From Hyunsoonleella aquatilis (lineage in GTDB: Bacteria; Bacteroidota; Bacteroidia; Flavobacteriales; Flavobacteriaceae), in contig NZ_JACNMF010000002.1 of assembly GCF_014270105.1 (NCBI RefSeq), positions 186,001 through 250,000 of the forward strand: a stretch of DNA of 64,000 bases, written 5' to 3'. Position 1 is the first letter of the stretch. Every line of letters begins with the position of its first letter. Shown here one piece after another: positions 41,606-51,029 of the stretch. Under the pieces are notes generated by a model, which worked only from the letters and a program-made list of their open reading frames with translations, searched no databases and was not told the DNA's origin. Both the position numbers and the translations under genes were made by a program.

Positions 41606-42571
41606 TTAAGTCAGTTCTTTGCCAACTTTAATCAGCAAGTCACGTGTGGCCCTTATGCCTTCTTCTTCTGGAATTGTCTTACCTTCAAACTCCACACCAA
41701 CAAAGCCCTTATATCCGGAATCCTTTACCATTTGCATGACGCGTTTATAATCAATTGTGGTTTCATTCCCGTCGGCATCAAAAGCGTAGGATTTTGCACT
41801 TACCGCTTTGGCAAAGGGTAATAACTCCTTCATGCCTTTATACCTGTCATAGGCCTCCAAACAATTTCTGTCCTTATCTTTTTCAATACAGAAGTTTCCA
41901 AAATCGGGTAAAGTGCCACAATTTTCATTTTCTATTTGCGAAAACACCTTATGCATCCATTCCCCATTTGAAGAAAATCCGCCGTGGTTTTCTACCAAAA
42001 TATTGATGTTGGATCCTTTGGCAAATTCTGACAGTTTTATTAAGGAATCCACCCCGCTTTTAATAGCATTTTCATAATTTATTCCTCCCGCGAGATTCAC
42101 ACGAATGGCATGACATCCCAAAAAATGGGCAGCCTCCACCCACTTGTAATGGTTTTCAATAGCTTTCAATCGCTTCGATGCATCGGCATCAGCCAAGCTA
42201 CCTTCACCATCTATCATAATCAACACATTTTGTTGTCCTTCAGCATTTGCCCGAGCATTCATTTCTTTAAGGTAGGCCATATCCTTGGCTTTATCCTTAA
42301 AAAAACTATTCACATATTCAACACCTTCAAACCCCATGGCACTTGCTTTTGATGCAAAGTCAAGATTTTTCATCTCTCCTTTTTGTAGGGCCCTGTGCAA
42401 AGACCACTGCGCTAAGGAGATTTTAAAGAATAGTTCATTTGTTGCTCCCGTATCACTTACCTCATCGGCAACCACTTTTTTTTCTTTTGAATCTTTACAA
42501 GCGTACCAGCCAAGTGCCGAAAGTACAATACCTGATTTTGAGGTTTTTATTATAAAATCCCTTCTTTTCAT
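41606..42571 (-). CDS. exported sugar isomerase/hydroxypyruvate isomerase-like TIM barrel protein
   Basis: 321-aa protein with a Tat-like signal (MKRRDFIIKTSKSGIVLSAL) and a possible lipobox ending in YACK, then a xylose isomerase-like barrel (ISLAQWSLHRAL, LVENHGGFSSNG, GTLPDFGNFC, VGVEFEG). The Glu of VENHG, the Asp of LPDFGN and the Glu of VEFEG are the likely metal ligands. Unlike the isomerase at 38064, it should be periplasmic. It heads the minus-strand half of the cluster, divergent from the GMC oxidoreductase. Confidence 0.85.
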   Translation of the reverse strand: MKRRDFIIKTSKSGIVLSALGWYACKDSKEKKVVADEVSDTGATNELFFKISLAQWSLHRALQKGEMKNLDFASKASAMGFEGVEYVNSFFKDKAKDMAYLKEMNARANAEGQQNVLIMIDGEGSLADADASKRLKAIENHYKWVEAAHFLGCHAIRVNLAGGINYENAIKSGVDSLIKLSEFAKGSNINILVENHGGFSSNGEWMHKVFSQIENENCGTLPDFGNFCIEKDKDRNCLEAYDRYKGMKELLPFAKAVSAKSYAFDADGNETTIDYKRVMQMVKDSGYKGFVGVEFEGKTIPEEEGIRATRDLLIKVGKELT

Positions 42572-42748
42572 AAAACGTAAATATAAACTGGATTAGACCT
42601 CCACATGAACTATTTAAATAGAACCTTTTGAATTATTAGTAGGCACAAAATAGCCATTTTTCCAATTATATTGATATTTTTATAAACTTATCACAATAAA
42701 TCTGTTAAGTTATTACCATATTAATACATTAAACACAACCCTCAAAAC

Positions 42749-44458
42749 ATGACCGATACATTAAAAATGGCCAGTACAAAATTTGACGCGATAGTTATAG
42801 GCTCTGGAATGACCGGTGGCTGGGCAGCAAAAGAACTATGTGAAGGCGGCCTTAAGACTTTGGTACTGGAACGAGGACGGATGGTGGAGCATATTAAAGA
42901 CTATCCAACAATGAACTTAGACCCATGGGATATGGAACTTCGAGGCGACCCAACTGCCGAACAAAAAGCGAGACAATATAAACAGGCCAGAACAAGCTAT
43001 GTTGTAAAACAGGATTCCCGACATTGGTTTGTTGATGATATTGACCATCCCTACAATGAAAAAAAACGATTTGATTGGATTCGCGGCTACCATGTTGGCG
43101 GGCGTTCCATAACCTGGGGAAAACAAACCTACAGATTGAGCGATTTGGATTTTGAAGCCAATAAAAAAGACGGTTATGGCGTAGATTGGCCCATTCGCTA
43201 TAAAGACATAGAACCATGGTACAGCTACGTAGAGCGTTATATCGGTATTAGTGGCGAGGCTCTGGGCTTGCCTCAATTGCCTGATAGTGTTTTTGAGCCG
43301 CCGATGGAGCTGAATTGCGTGGAACAGCATCTTAAAGCACAAATGGCGAAAAACCAAGGTCGGGTTTTAACCATTGGCAGGGTAGCACATATTACGGGAG
43401 ATGAACCCCACGAAGGGCGTGGCAAATGCCAATACCGGCATAGATGCCGACGAGGATGTCCTTACGGCGCCTATTTCAGTAGTGTTTCTTCTACTATTCC
43501 GGCCGCAGAAAGAACTGGTAATTTAACGTTAAGGCCAAATTCCATAACCTATCAGATCATTTATGATGAATCGACTAAAAAAGCAAAGGGAGTAAAGGTA
43601 ATTGACGAAAAAACAAAGGAAAAACTGGAGTTTGAGGCAGATATCATTTTTTGCTGTGCCTCGGCCATTGCTTCAGCTTCTATTTTAATGCAGTCCAAAT
43701 CCGATAGGTTTCCAAATGGATTGGGAAATGACTCAGGCGAATTAGGTCATAATATTATGGACCATCATCTAGGGTCGGGCGCCTCGGGTACAATTGATGG
43801 GTTTGAAGACAAATATTACAAGGGAAGAAGGCCCAACGGCATATACATTCCCCGTTTTAGAAACCTTGGCGACAAGGAAAGCAGACAAAAATCATTTCTA
43901 AGAGGTTACGGCTACCAAGGCGGCGCTGGCAGACGTGGTATTTCCGAGCATGTTGCCGAACTGGGCTATGGTGCCGAATTTAAGGAAGAACTGTTAAAAC
44001 CAGGGCCATGGCGCATGCACCTTGGCGGTTTTGGAGAATGCCTTCCTTACCATGACAATAAAATGACCTTGGATTATGATAAATTGGACCAATGGGGATT
44101 ACCTACCATAACCTTTGATGCCGAATGGAAAGAGAACGAGCTTAATATGAGAAAAGATATTATCGAACAAGCCGTGGACATGCTTGAAAAAGCAGGATTT
44201 AAGGACATTCAAACCTTTGATAGACCGTCCGGGCCTGGCATTGGCATCCACGAAATGGGTACTGCAAGAATGGGAAGAGACCCCAAAACTTCGCTGCTTA
44301 ACAAATACAATCAAATCCACAGCGTGCCCAATGTATATGTTACCGATGGGGCGTGCATGACTTCTGCAGGTTGCCAAAACCCCTCCTTAACCTATATGGC
44401 ATTAACGGCTAGGGCCGCAAACCTTGCCGTTAAAGAATTTAAAGCCAAAAACTCATGA
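42749..44458 (+). CDS. GMC family oxidoreductase, candidate glycoside 3-dehydrogenase large subunit
   Basis: 569-aa flavoprotein. FAD is bound by VIGSGMTGGWAAKEL (16-30); active-site His501 (IHEMGTARMG) and Asn544 (CQNPSLTYM) match GMC sugar dehydrogenases. A three-cysteine segment, Cys227, Cys233 and Cys237 (CQYRHRCRRGCPYGAY), resembles the 3Fe-4S ligand region of bacterial FAD-glucose dehydrogenases. It has no signal peptide; the small subunit encoded next (4-nt overlap) carries a Tat-like signal and could carry it across the membrane. Best reading: oxidation of sugars or disaccharides to 3-keto forms in the periplasm. The exact substrate is inferred from neighbours. Confidence 0.88.
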   Translation: MTDTLKMASTKFDAIVIGSGMTGGWAAKELCEGGLKTLVLERGRMVEHIKDYPTMNLDPWDMELRGDPTAEQKARQYKQARTSYVVKQDSRHWFVDDIDHPYNEKKRFDWIRGYHVGGRSITWGKQTYRLSDLDFEANKKDGYGVDWPIRYKDIEPWYSYVERYIGISGEALGLPQLPDSVFEPPMELNCVEQHLKAQMAKNQGRVLTIGRVAHITGDEPHEGRGKCQYRHRCRRGCPYGAYFSSVSSTIPAAERTGNLTLRPNSITYQIIYDESTKKAKGVKVIDEKTKEKLEFEADIIFCCASAIASASILMQSKSDRFPNGLGNDSGELGHNIMDHHLGSGASGTIDGFEDKYYKGRRPNGIYIPRFRNLGDKESRQKSFLRGYGYQGGAGRRGISEHVAELGYGAEFKEELLKPGPWRMHLGGFGECLPYHDNKMTLDYDKLDQWGLPTITFDAEWKENELNMRKDIIEQAVDMLEKAGFKDIQTFDRPSGPGIGIHEMGTARMGRDPKTSLLNKYNQIHSVPNVYVTDGACMTSAGCQNPSLTYMALTARAANLAVKEFKAKNS

Positions 44459-45042
44459 AACGAAGAGACGCATTAAAAAATATAGGTGCAGCCATCGGCT
44501 ACACTGTTGCTTTACCCAGTGCTTTCAGTTTATTGCAAAATTGTACATCCGAAAAAGAAAAATGGATACCACTTTTCTTTTCAGCAGATGAAGCCATCGT
44601 GATCAAAAATTTGGTAGATCTCATTCTTCCAAAAACGGATAAAACTCCAGGGGCACTAGATGTTAATGTCCCCCAATTTATCGACTTGTATGCCCACAAC
44701 GTTTACGTTGAAGAAGAATTAGAGGAATATCGACTTGGCATCGATAGTATTCTTAAGGCATTAGCTATCCCTGAAACTGGGGCAAAAGATCTTAAATACG
44801 AAGACTACGATAACCTGTTAAAAAAATACCTTAAAGCCAGCAAGGAGAAAAAACAACACTATATCGCAGAAGAAAATATAACTTTTGAAGCTCTGATGAA
44901 TTTAAGAAACCAATCTGTTTGGGCTTATAAAACCAGCAAAACTATCGGAAAAGACGTATTAGCTTATGACCCCATACCGGCCGTTCAAAAAGGATGTATT
45001 TCTGTTGAAGAAGCTACGGGGGGAAAGGCTTGGTCCTTATAA
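44455..45042 (+). CDS. gluconate 2-dehydrogenase subunit 3 family protein, small subunit of the GMC enzyme
   Basis: 195-aa partner of GMC dehydrogenases. The N-terminus MKRRDALKNIGAAIGYTVAL is a Tat-type signal (KRRDA) followed by a Cys in LLQNC that could be lipidated. The rest is helical (WIPLFFSADEAIVIKNLVDLILP) as in the family. Overlap ATGA with the large subunit gene indicates coupled translation and a 1:1 complex, probably folded with cofactor before Tat export. Confidence 0.88.
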   Translation: MKRRDALKNIGAAIGYTVALPSAFSLLQNCTSEKEKWIPLFFSADEAIVIKNLVDLILPKTDKTPGALDVNVPQFIDLYAHNVYVEEELEEYRLGIDSILKALAIPETGAKDLKYEDYDNLLKKYLKASKEKKQHYIAEENITFEALMNLRNQSVWAYKTSKTIGKDVLAYDPIPAVQKGCISVEEATGGKAWSL

Positions 45043-45052
45043 ATATTTTAAA

Positions 45053-45847
45053 ATGAAAGATTTTTTAATCCAACTTACAGTTATTTCGACATTGCTCTAT
45101 TTCACTTTATCATGTAAGCAAAAACCTGAGAATTCCATCTCAAAACCAGAATGGATAACCCTTTTTAATGGCGAGGATTTAGACGGATGGACACCAAAAA
45201 TAATGGGTTTTGAATACGGCAATAATTACAAAAACACGTTTATAGTTGAAGATGGCCTATTAAAAGTTTCGTATAAAGCTTACGATTCATTTAATAATGC
45301 CTTTGGACATCTGTTCTACAAAACGCCATACAGAAACTACAGATTTAAGATGGATTATCGCTTTACTGGCGAGCAAGTTGCAGGTGGAAAAGCTTGGGCA
45401 TTGAGGAATAGCGGGATTATGATTCATTGTGAAGACCCAAAAGGCATGGGGCTAAGTCAAAACTTTCCAGTATCCATTGAAGTCCAACTGTTGGGGGGCA
45501 ATGGCATCGATGAACGTTCCACCGGAAATTTATGTACGCCGGGGACACATGTATATTACAAAGATTCTCTGGTAACAGAACACATCATTAAGTCCTCATC
45601 CAAAACCTATCATGGCGATCAATGGGTAAATGTTGAAATCGAAGTACGAAACGATTCCATGATAAAGCATTTTATAAATGGAAAAGAAGTATTGATGTAT
45701 CACAAACCCCATATTGGGGGCGGTGCCGTAAACACAGGCGATAAATGGAAAGCCAAAGAAAATCAGCCCTTAAAAGGCGGTTATATTTCCCTGCAAAGTG
45801 AAAGCCATCCCATAGAATTTAAGAACATCAAATTGCTCGAACTTTAA
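45053..45847 (+). CDS. DUF1080 (3-keto-disaccharide hydrolase) lipoprotein
   Basis: 264-aa lipoprotein. The ATG at 45053-45055 gives a clean signal ending in LYFTLSC; the frame is open further upstream but overlaps the previous gene. The DUF1080 domain begins WITLFNGEDLDGWTPK and ends HPIEFKNIKLLEL. It follows the dehydrogenase subunits by 10 nt and is a paralogue of 37267-38061. In the proposed pathway it would cleave the 3-keto-disaccharide made by the GMC complex. Confidence 0.87.
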   Translation: MKDFLIQLTVISTLLYFTLSCKQKPENSISKPEWITLFNGEDLDGWTPKIMGFEYGNNYKNTFIVEDGLLKVSYKAYDSFNNAFGHLFYKTPYRNYRFKMDYRFTGEQVAGGKAWALRNSGIMIHCEDPKGMGLSQNFPVSIEVQLLGGNGIDERSTGNLCTPGTHVYYKDSLVTEHIIKSSSKTYHGDQWVNVEIEVRNDSMIKHFINGKEVLMYHKPHIGGGAVNTGDKWKAKENQPLKGGYISLQSESHPIEFKNIKLLEL

Positions 45848-45862
45848 ATTTCAGTGCACTTA

Positions 45863-46594
45863 ATGAAACGTTTTGCCGTATTTATTTTCCTAAGCCTCTT
45901 TTTGGTGCATTTTAATAGTGCAAATGGCCAGGAGAAATCCCAACCATTGGTATATGTGTTTTCTAAAACAACAGGGTTTAGGCATACCTCTATTGAGCCC
46001 GGCATTGAAAGTATTAAAAAATTGGGCAGCACAAACAGCTTTAGGGTTAAGGCCACCGAAGATGCTGATGAATTGATTTCCAACTTAAAGAAAATTGACG
46101 CCGTTGTTTTTTTGAGTCCTTCAGGGGATATTTTAAATGATAAACAGCAAAAAAAGTTTGAAAAATTCATCAAAAAAGGAGGAGGCTTTGTAGGCATACA
46201 TGCCGCCACTGTGGCCGAGACAAACTGGCAATGGTACAATTCTTTGGTGGGCGCCCAATTTAATGGCCACCCAAAAGAAAAACAAAATGCTGCTTTAAGT
46301 GTTTTGGATAAAACACATCAATCCGTAGCCTTTTTGGATGGCGAAAACTGGATAAAGTTCGACGAATGGTATAACTTTAAAAACATGAACTCCAACGTAA
46401 AGGTAATCCTAACCGTTGATGAAGACAGTTATAGGGGCGGAAAACATGGTAAGTTTCACCCCATTGCTTGGCACCACGAAACGCTTGGTGGTCGTGCCTT
46501 TTATACTGCCTTGGGTCATACGAATGAAAGTTATTCAGAACCATTATTCCTGCAACATATTTTAGGCGGCATTTTATACGCCATTGGGGAATAA
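45863..46594 (+). CDS. ThuA domain protein, exported
   Basis: 243-aa protein with a signal peptide (MKRFAVFIFLSLFLVHFNSA, cleavage near NGQ) and a ThuA/glutamine amidotransferase-like domain (VYVFSKTTGFRHTSIEPGIE, GGGFVGIHAAT, PIAWHHETLGGRAFYTALGHT). ThuA proteins accompany sugar 3-dehydrogenases in rhizobial trehalose utilisation; the biochemical role is unsettled. I chose the ATG at 45863 over a GTG at 45854. Last gene of the plus-strand part of the cluster. Confidence 0.85.
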   Translation: MKRFAVFIFLSLFLVHFNSANGQEKSQPLVYVFSKTTGFRHTSIEPGIESIKKLGSTNSFRVKATEDADELISNLKKIDAVVFLSPSGDILNDKQQKKFEKFIKKGGGFVGIHAATVAETNWQWYNSLVGAQFNGHPKEKQNAALSVLDKTHQSVAFLDGENWIKFDEWYNFKNMNSNVKVILTVDEDSYRGGKHGKFHPIAWHHETLGGRAFYTALGHTNESYSEPLFLQHILGGILYAIGE

Positions 46595-46608
46595 CAGTAA
46601 TTGGCTTG

Positions 46609-47127
46609 CTATTGCTCAACAATAAACTTCCCTTTCATTAAGGCATAATGACCAGGGAAACTACAGATAAAATCGTAAGTACCAGGAGCAGGCGCATCAA
46701 ATTCGATGGATGTGGTTTGGCCACCACCTATCATATTCGTGTACGCAATAATATCGCCTTCAGCACCAGCAGGAATGTATTTTGTGTCTCTCGCGGTAGC
46801 TGCTTTACCAGCAAAAGCTGAAATGTCCACACCTTGTTTTAATATAACAACATTATGCCCCATGACATTAACATCCATCTTACCAGTGTGCCTTAATGTT
46901 AATTTTACCTTTTGGCCTGCTTTTACCCTTAGCTCTTTTTTATCAAATTGCATGGCATCAGTCCCAGCAATGACTAGGTTGGCAACATTGCCATCTACTT
47001 TTTTTTCTTCTTTTTTGGTACCTAATTTTATTTTTTCCTTCGGGGCTTCTTTCTTTTTATCACCACCGCAATTGAATAAAAGTGTTGTCACAAAAACTGC
47101 CGTTAACAGGTATTTTAAGGTTTTCAT
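46609..47127 (-). CDS. azurin-type blue copper lipoprotein
   Basis: 172-aa type 1 copper protein. Signal and lipobox end in LLFNC (Cys20), followed by a Lys/Glu linker and an azurin fold. Copper ligands His91 (MGHNVVI), Cys155, His160 and Met164 (CSFPGHYALMKG) are in the correct order and spacing. It carries electrons in the periplasm. The ATG at 47125-47127 was chosen because it starts the signal peptide; longer frames are non-coding. It converges on the ThuA gene with a 14-nt gap and could accept electrons from the GMC dehydrogenase, but this is speculation. Confidence 0.92.
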   Translation of the reverse strand: MKTLKYLLTAVFVTTLLFNCGGDKKKEAPKEKIKLGTKKEEKKVDGNVANLVIAGTDAMQFDKKELRVKAGQKVKLTLRHTGKMDVNVMGHNVVILKQGVDISAFAGKAATARDTKYIPAGAEGDIIAYTNMIGGGQTTSIEFDAPAPGTYDFICSFPGHYALMKGKFIVEQ

Positions 47128-47236
47128 TTGATATATAATTTTAGTGATTTTTTGCCTAACAAAGATAATTATTACTGCTCGATTATTGTAAAGTTTTATA
47201 CGGTGAAAGGCAATAAACTTGTTATCGATTCTGTTT

Positions 47237-47710
47237 TTAGTCAAAAAAATGAACATATAAAAATGTCATTTTTGTTTCTTTATTTACCCATAAATAATAC
47301 TCACTAAAAGTATGGTCTAAAAAATCTCGTTTATAATAAACTAATTCAGTGTTTTCATTTGGTATTTGCATCCATTTAGGATGATGGGCGTCCCTCTTCA
47401 ATTCTTCAATTATGTGAAGAAATTCAGAACTATTTTTTTCAGCTACATTAAGAGGTTGGTCATGTGCTATTATTTTACTAAAAACCTCAGAATCGTATGT
47501 AAATGACATCCAATGAACCTCGGTATCGTACATCCCCCAATTCTTCAGCTTTATTTTTTCAACAGATTGAGGTGGTTTAAATCCAAAATTATCCTCGAAA
47601 GAGGATACTAGCTTTTCCCTATTTTGTGACTCAAAGGCACATCCATAGCTAAAAAGGAAAATAAATAACACCCATGATTTTAGAAATGTATTCAACCCTT
47701 TTCCTTTCAT
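47237..47710 (-). CDS. uncharacterised small lipoprotein
   Basis: 157-aa protein with a signal MKGKGLNTFLKSWVLFIFLF ending in a lipobox-like SYGC. The mature part (FGFKPPQSVEKIKLKNWGMYDTEVHW and later YYLWVNKETKMTFLYVHFFD) is A+T-rich and has no family I recognise. The ATG at 47710 is chosen over one at 47725 because it gives a compact signal peptide. Neighbours give no clue. Confidence 0.65.
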   Translation of the reverse strand: MKGKGLNTFLKSWVLFIFLFSYGCAFESQNREKLVSSFEDNFGFKPPQSVEKIKLKNWGMYDTEVHWMSFTYDSEVFSKIIAHDQPLNVAEKNSSEFLHIIEELKRDAHHPKWMQIPNENTELVYYKRDFLDHTFSEYYLWVNKETKMTFLYVHFFD

Positions 47711-47740
47711 CAATATTATTCCCACTTTATTTTTTACAAC

Positions 47741-49333
47741 CTATAAAATATAATCCGTACTAATAAAATTGGAGGTTTTCTTATCCAGCAACTCATTTAG
47801 AATTGCATTATTGTAGTCGTTGTCCTTGGAGGCCACGAAAGTTCTGATAGAAAACGAACGTAGTGCATCGGTAACACTTAAAGTTCCAACAGCAGAGTCT
47901 TTCCTTCCCGTGAATGGGTAAACATCTGGCCCTCGCTGACAAGAGCTGTTCAAATTCACACGACACACCAAATTTACCAAGGTATCGATTAATGGGGAAA
48001 GGGTATTCACGTTCTTTCCAAATAGACTGACCTGTTGACCGTAATTGGATTCGGCCATGTCATTCAGCGGTTCTTCAATATCTGAAAAGGGAACCACGGG
48101 AATTACTGGACCAAACTGCTCTTCTTCAAATACTCGCATGTCTTTAGTTACAGGAAACAACACTGCTGGAAAAATAAAATTCTCAATAATTTCACCGCCT
48201 TTTTTATTCAAAATTTGAGCGCCTTTTTTGGTAGCATCGTCAATCAATTCTTGAATATATGATGGCTTATCTACTTCTGGTAGTGGTGTTAATTTTGCAC
48301 CATCCTCCCATGGGTTTCCAAATTTTAATTGATCTACTTTATAAGCAAAACGTCTGTTGAATTCTTCCACAATCGACTCGTGTACATACAACACTTTCAA
48401 TGCCGTACAGCGTTGCCCGTTAAAGGACAAGGTACCCGTGATACATTCCTCAACGGCCAAATCCAAATCCGCATCGGGCAAAACAATTGCCGGGTTTTTG
48501 GCCTCCAAGCCCAACACCATACGGAGCCTGTTGCCCTTTGGGTGCTGACTTTGTAGTGCGTTAGCAGATTTACTATTGCCAATCAATGCCAAAACATCCA
48601 CCTTGCCAGATTCCATTATTGGTGTAGCCAAAACACGACCACGGCCGTAAACAATATTCACCACACCTTTTGGGAAACTGTTTTGAAAGGCTTCCAACAA
48701 AGGTGAAATCAACAACACTCCCAATTTTGCGGGTTTAAAAATGGTAGTATTTCCCATCATCAGAGCAGGAATCAGCAAACAAAATGTTTCATTCAGTGGA
48801 TAATTATAAGGCCCTAAACACAGTACAACACCCAGAGGGCCTCTACGAATATGGGCATGTACTCCCGAATGTTTTTGAAAACGTGCTGAATCCCTGTCTA
48901 TATCCTTGTAAGCTTCAATGGTATCGTAAATGTATTCTATGGTTCTGTCGAATTCCTTTTGGGAGTCTGGCAGGTTTTTGCCAATTTCCCACATCAAGAG
49001 TTTCACCACCTCATCCCGTTTGGCCTTCATTTGCTCCACAAATTTTTCCATACAGGCAATTCTATCTTCCACCTTCATGGTTGGCCACAATCCTTGCCCA
49101 TTGTCATACGCCTTTACGGCCGAATCCAAAGCTTCCATAGCCTCATACCCCCCCAACTGTGGAATAGTGCCCAACAACGTTGGCTTGTATTTTTCTGTTG
49201 AAGATATGGTGGAATAAATCTCGGCAGTAGCTCCATTCCATTGTTTTAATTCACCATCCACCAAATAAGTCGTTTGGTGCAATAACGATTGGATTTGAAA
49301 TTCTTCTGGAATACGTATTGATGTTTTATTCAT
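47741..49333 (-). CDS. gapN: NADP-dependent non-phosphorylating glyceraldehyde-3-phosphate dehydrogenase-like aldehyde dehydrogenase
   Basis: 530-aa aldehyde dehydrogenase. Catalytic Cys309 ([10 protein letters not shown]) and general base Glu277 ([11 protein letters not shown]) are present, along with [13 protein letters not shown] and KPAKLG for cofactor binding; [10 protein letters not shown] and the C-terminal [27 protein letters not shown] are characteristic of GapN. It would oxidise glyceraldehyde 3-phosphate straight to 3-phosphoglycerate with NADPH production. The ATG at 49333 ([12 protein letters not shown]) is preferred to an upstream in-frame ATG at 49366. Confidence 0.87.
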   Translation of the reverse strand: MNKTSIRIPEEFQIQSLLHQTTYLVDGELKQWNGATAEIYSTISSTEKYKPTLLGTIPQLGGYEAMEALDSAVKAYDNGQGLWPTMKVEDRIACMEKFVEQMKAKRDEVVKLLMWEIGKNLPDSQKEFDRTIEYIYDTIEAYKDIDRDSARFQKHSGVHAHIRRGPLGVVLCLGPYNYPLNETFCLLIPALMMGNTTIFKPAKLGVLLISPLLEAFQNSFPKGVVNIVYGRGRVLATPIMESGKVDVLALIGNSKSANALQSQHPKGNRLRMVLGLEAKNPAIVLPDADLDLAVEECITGTLSFNGQRCTALKVLYVHESIVEEFNRRFAYKVDQLKFGNPWEDGAKLTPLPEVDKPSYIQELIDDATKKGAQILNKKGGEIIENFIFPAVLFPVTKDMRVFEEEQFGPVIPVVPFSDIEEPLNDMAESNYGQQVSLFGKNVNTLSPLIDTLVNLVCRVNLNSSCQRGPDVYPFTGRKDSAVGTLSVTDALRSFSIRTFVASKDNDYNNAILNELLDKKTSNFISTDYIL

Positions 49334-49473
49334 TGTTTTAGTTTTTAGGAGTGCTAAGATACCCATTATTTAGGATAACTTCTTTTAATTGAAGTCGTCA
49401 AAACAGAATAAAACTTAGGATTTAACAGCAATTTTACGTTGAAAATCGCCTATATCGATTGCGAGGGTATTAC

Positions 49474-49542
49474 AATGGTAGAGTACCATTTTATGACACA
49501 CCCCTTCCCAATAACTATCGGGATCCCATCTTCTTAGAGGGG
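49474..49542. repeat. palindrome and partial dispersed repeat between ilvA and gapN
   Basis: A hairpin AATGGTA-GAG-TACCATT (49474-49490) about 140 nt upstream of the gapN start, then a partial copy of the 18004 element (CCCAATAACTATCGGGATCC and TTAGAGGGG). The hairpin could be an operator for gapN; nothing confirms this. Confidence 0.45.
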
Positions 49543-49586
49543 ACGCTCAAACGCAACCAAAATTATGTATTAATTTGATGAATAGA

Positions 49587-50846
49587 TCAAACCAAAAATC
49601 GGAACAAGTCGGGAGAGTTGTTGAGATAATCCCCATAAAAGTTTCGCTCTTTCATTTTGGTAATCAGTGGCTCCAAATCTGCAGAAGATTTCAGTTCAAT
49701 ACCAACCACCGCTGCGCCATTCTCACGGTTGGTTTTTTTTGTATATTCAAAATGGGTGATATCATCATTTGGGCCTAAAATATCCACCACAAATTCCTTT
49801 AACGCTCCGGCCCGTTGGGGAAATTTTACAATAAAGTAGTGCTTCAGGTTTTTATAGAGCAATGCTCTTTCTTTAATTTCAGGGGTTCGGGTGATGTCGT
49901 TATTGCTACCGCTAACGATGCATACCACGTTTTTGCCTTTGATCTTATCGGCATAAAAATCCAAAGCGGCCAAACTTAAAGCCCCGGCAGGCTCAACTAC
50001 AATGGCATCCCGGTTGTACATCTCCAAAATGGTTTGGCAAATCTTTCCTTCTGGCATCGTGATAACATCGTCAAGATTCTGTTGACAAATCGGAAACGTT
50101 AAATCTCCAACACGTTTAACCGCAGCACCGTCCACGAACTTGTCTATCTTTTCAAGTGTGGTGTTTTTGTTGTTCTTAAGCGATGTGACCATAGAAGGCG
50201 CTCCTTCCGGTTCTACCCCAACAATCTTTGTTTTTGGAGACAATTTCTTAAATACCGTTGAAACCCCGGCAGCCAGTCCACCGCCACCAATAGGCATGAA
50301 CAAATAATCTATCTGATCCTTGGACTGCTCCAAAATCTCCAGGCCAATTGTAGCCTGTCCTTCAATGACTTTATGATCGTCAAACGGGTGTATAAATGTT
50401 TTGTTGAGTCGCTCGCATTCTTCTTTAGCAGCGTAAAAGGCATCATCAAAAGTATCTCCAACCAGCTTTATTTTAATAAAATCCTCACCAAACATTTCCA
50501 CCTGTTCTACCTTTTGTTTAGGGGTAGGTGTTGGCATAAAAATAGTACCTTCAATTTGAAGCAACTTGCACGACAGAGCTACACCTTGGGCGTGATTCCC
50601 TGCGCTGGCGCATACCACTCCTTTTTTTGCTTCTTCAGCAGACAAAGAGCTGATTTTATTATATGCTCCACGGATCTTATAAGAGCGTACCTGTTGCAAA
50701 TCTTCTCGTTTCAAAAACACGTTTGCACCGTACTGTTTGGAGAATCTTAAGCTTTTACCCAAAGGCGTCACCTCCGAAATATTTTGAATGGTAACAGCCG
50801 CTGTTTTGATATCGCTAATATTTGGAAAATAGGTGGTACTGTGCAT
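49587..50846 (-). CDS. ilvA: threonine deaminase
   Basis: 419-aa PLP enzyme making 2-ketobutyrate from threonine, the entry to isoleucine. The PLP lysine lies in RSYKIRGAYNK, the substrate loop is SAGNHAQG, and the phosphate loop is GGGGLAAG. A C-terminal ACT-like domain (about 335-415, FIVKFPQRAGALKEFV) should allow allosteric control by isoleucine. It follows ilvC but is separated from it by an intrinsic terminator at 50957-50991, so its transcription is probably partly independent of the ilv attenuator. Confidence 0.93.
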   Translation of the reverse strand: MHSTTYFPNISDIKTAAVTIQNISEVTPLGKSLRFSKQYGANVFLKREDLQQVRSYKIRGAYNKISSLSAEEAKKGVVCASAGNHAQGVALSCKLLQIEGTIFMPTPTPKQKVEQVEMFGEDFIKIKLVGDTFDDAFYAAKEECERLNKTFIHPFDDHKVIEGQATIGLEILEQSKDQIDYLFMPIGGGGLAAGVSTVFKKLSPKTKIVGVEPEGAPSMVTSLKNNKNTTLEKIDKFVDGAAVKRVGDLTFPICQQNLDDVITMPEGKICQTILEMYNRDAIVVEPAGALSLAALDFYADKIKGKNVVCIVSGSNNDITRTPEIKERALLYKNLKHYFIVKFPQRAGALKEFVVDILGPNDDITHFEYTKKTNRENGAAVVGIELKSSADLEPLITKMKERNFYGDYLNNSPDLFRFLV

Positions 50847-50956
50847 GATATAAACCGAAACTTTTCAACCTTGAAAACTGATGGACAATTTTAACTGCAA
50901 GTTACGCAAATTAATATTTTGAGATACCCTTAAACACATCTTTAAAAATTTATGCA

Positions 50957-50991
50957 TAAAAAAATCCCCATGTGAATTCACGTGGGGATTT
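50957..50991 (-). terminator. rho-independent terminator after ilvC
   Basis: Arms AAATCCCCATGTG (50962-50974) and CACGTGGGGATTT (50979-50991) around AATT, followed on the minus strand by a run of T. It is 39 nt past the ilvC stop. Confidence 0.88.
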
Positions 50992-51029
50992 CGCAACATT
51001 TTTCAATGTGCCATATAGTTTAGTTTAGC

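Noticed and set aside
48784-49140. 118-codon plus-strand frame opposite gapN
   Set aside because: Antisense shadow of a conserved aldehyde dehydrogenase.
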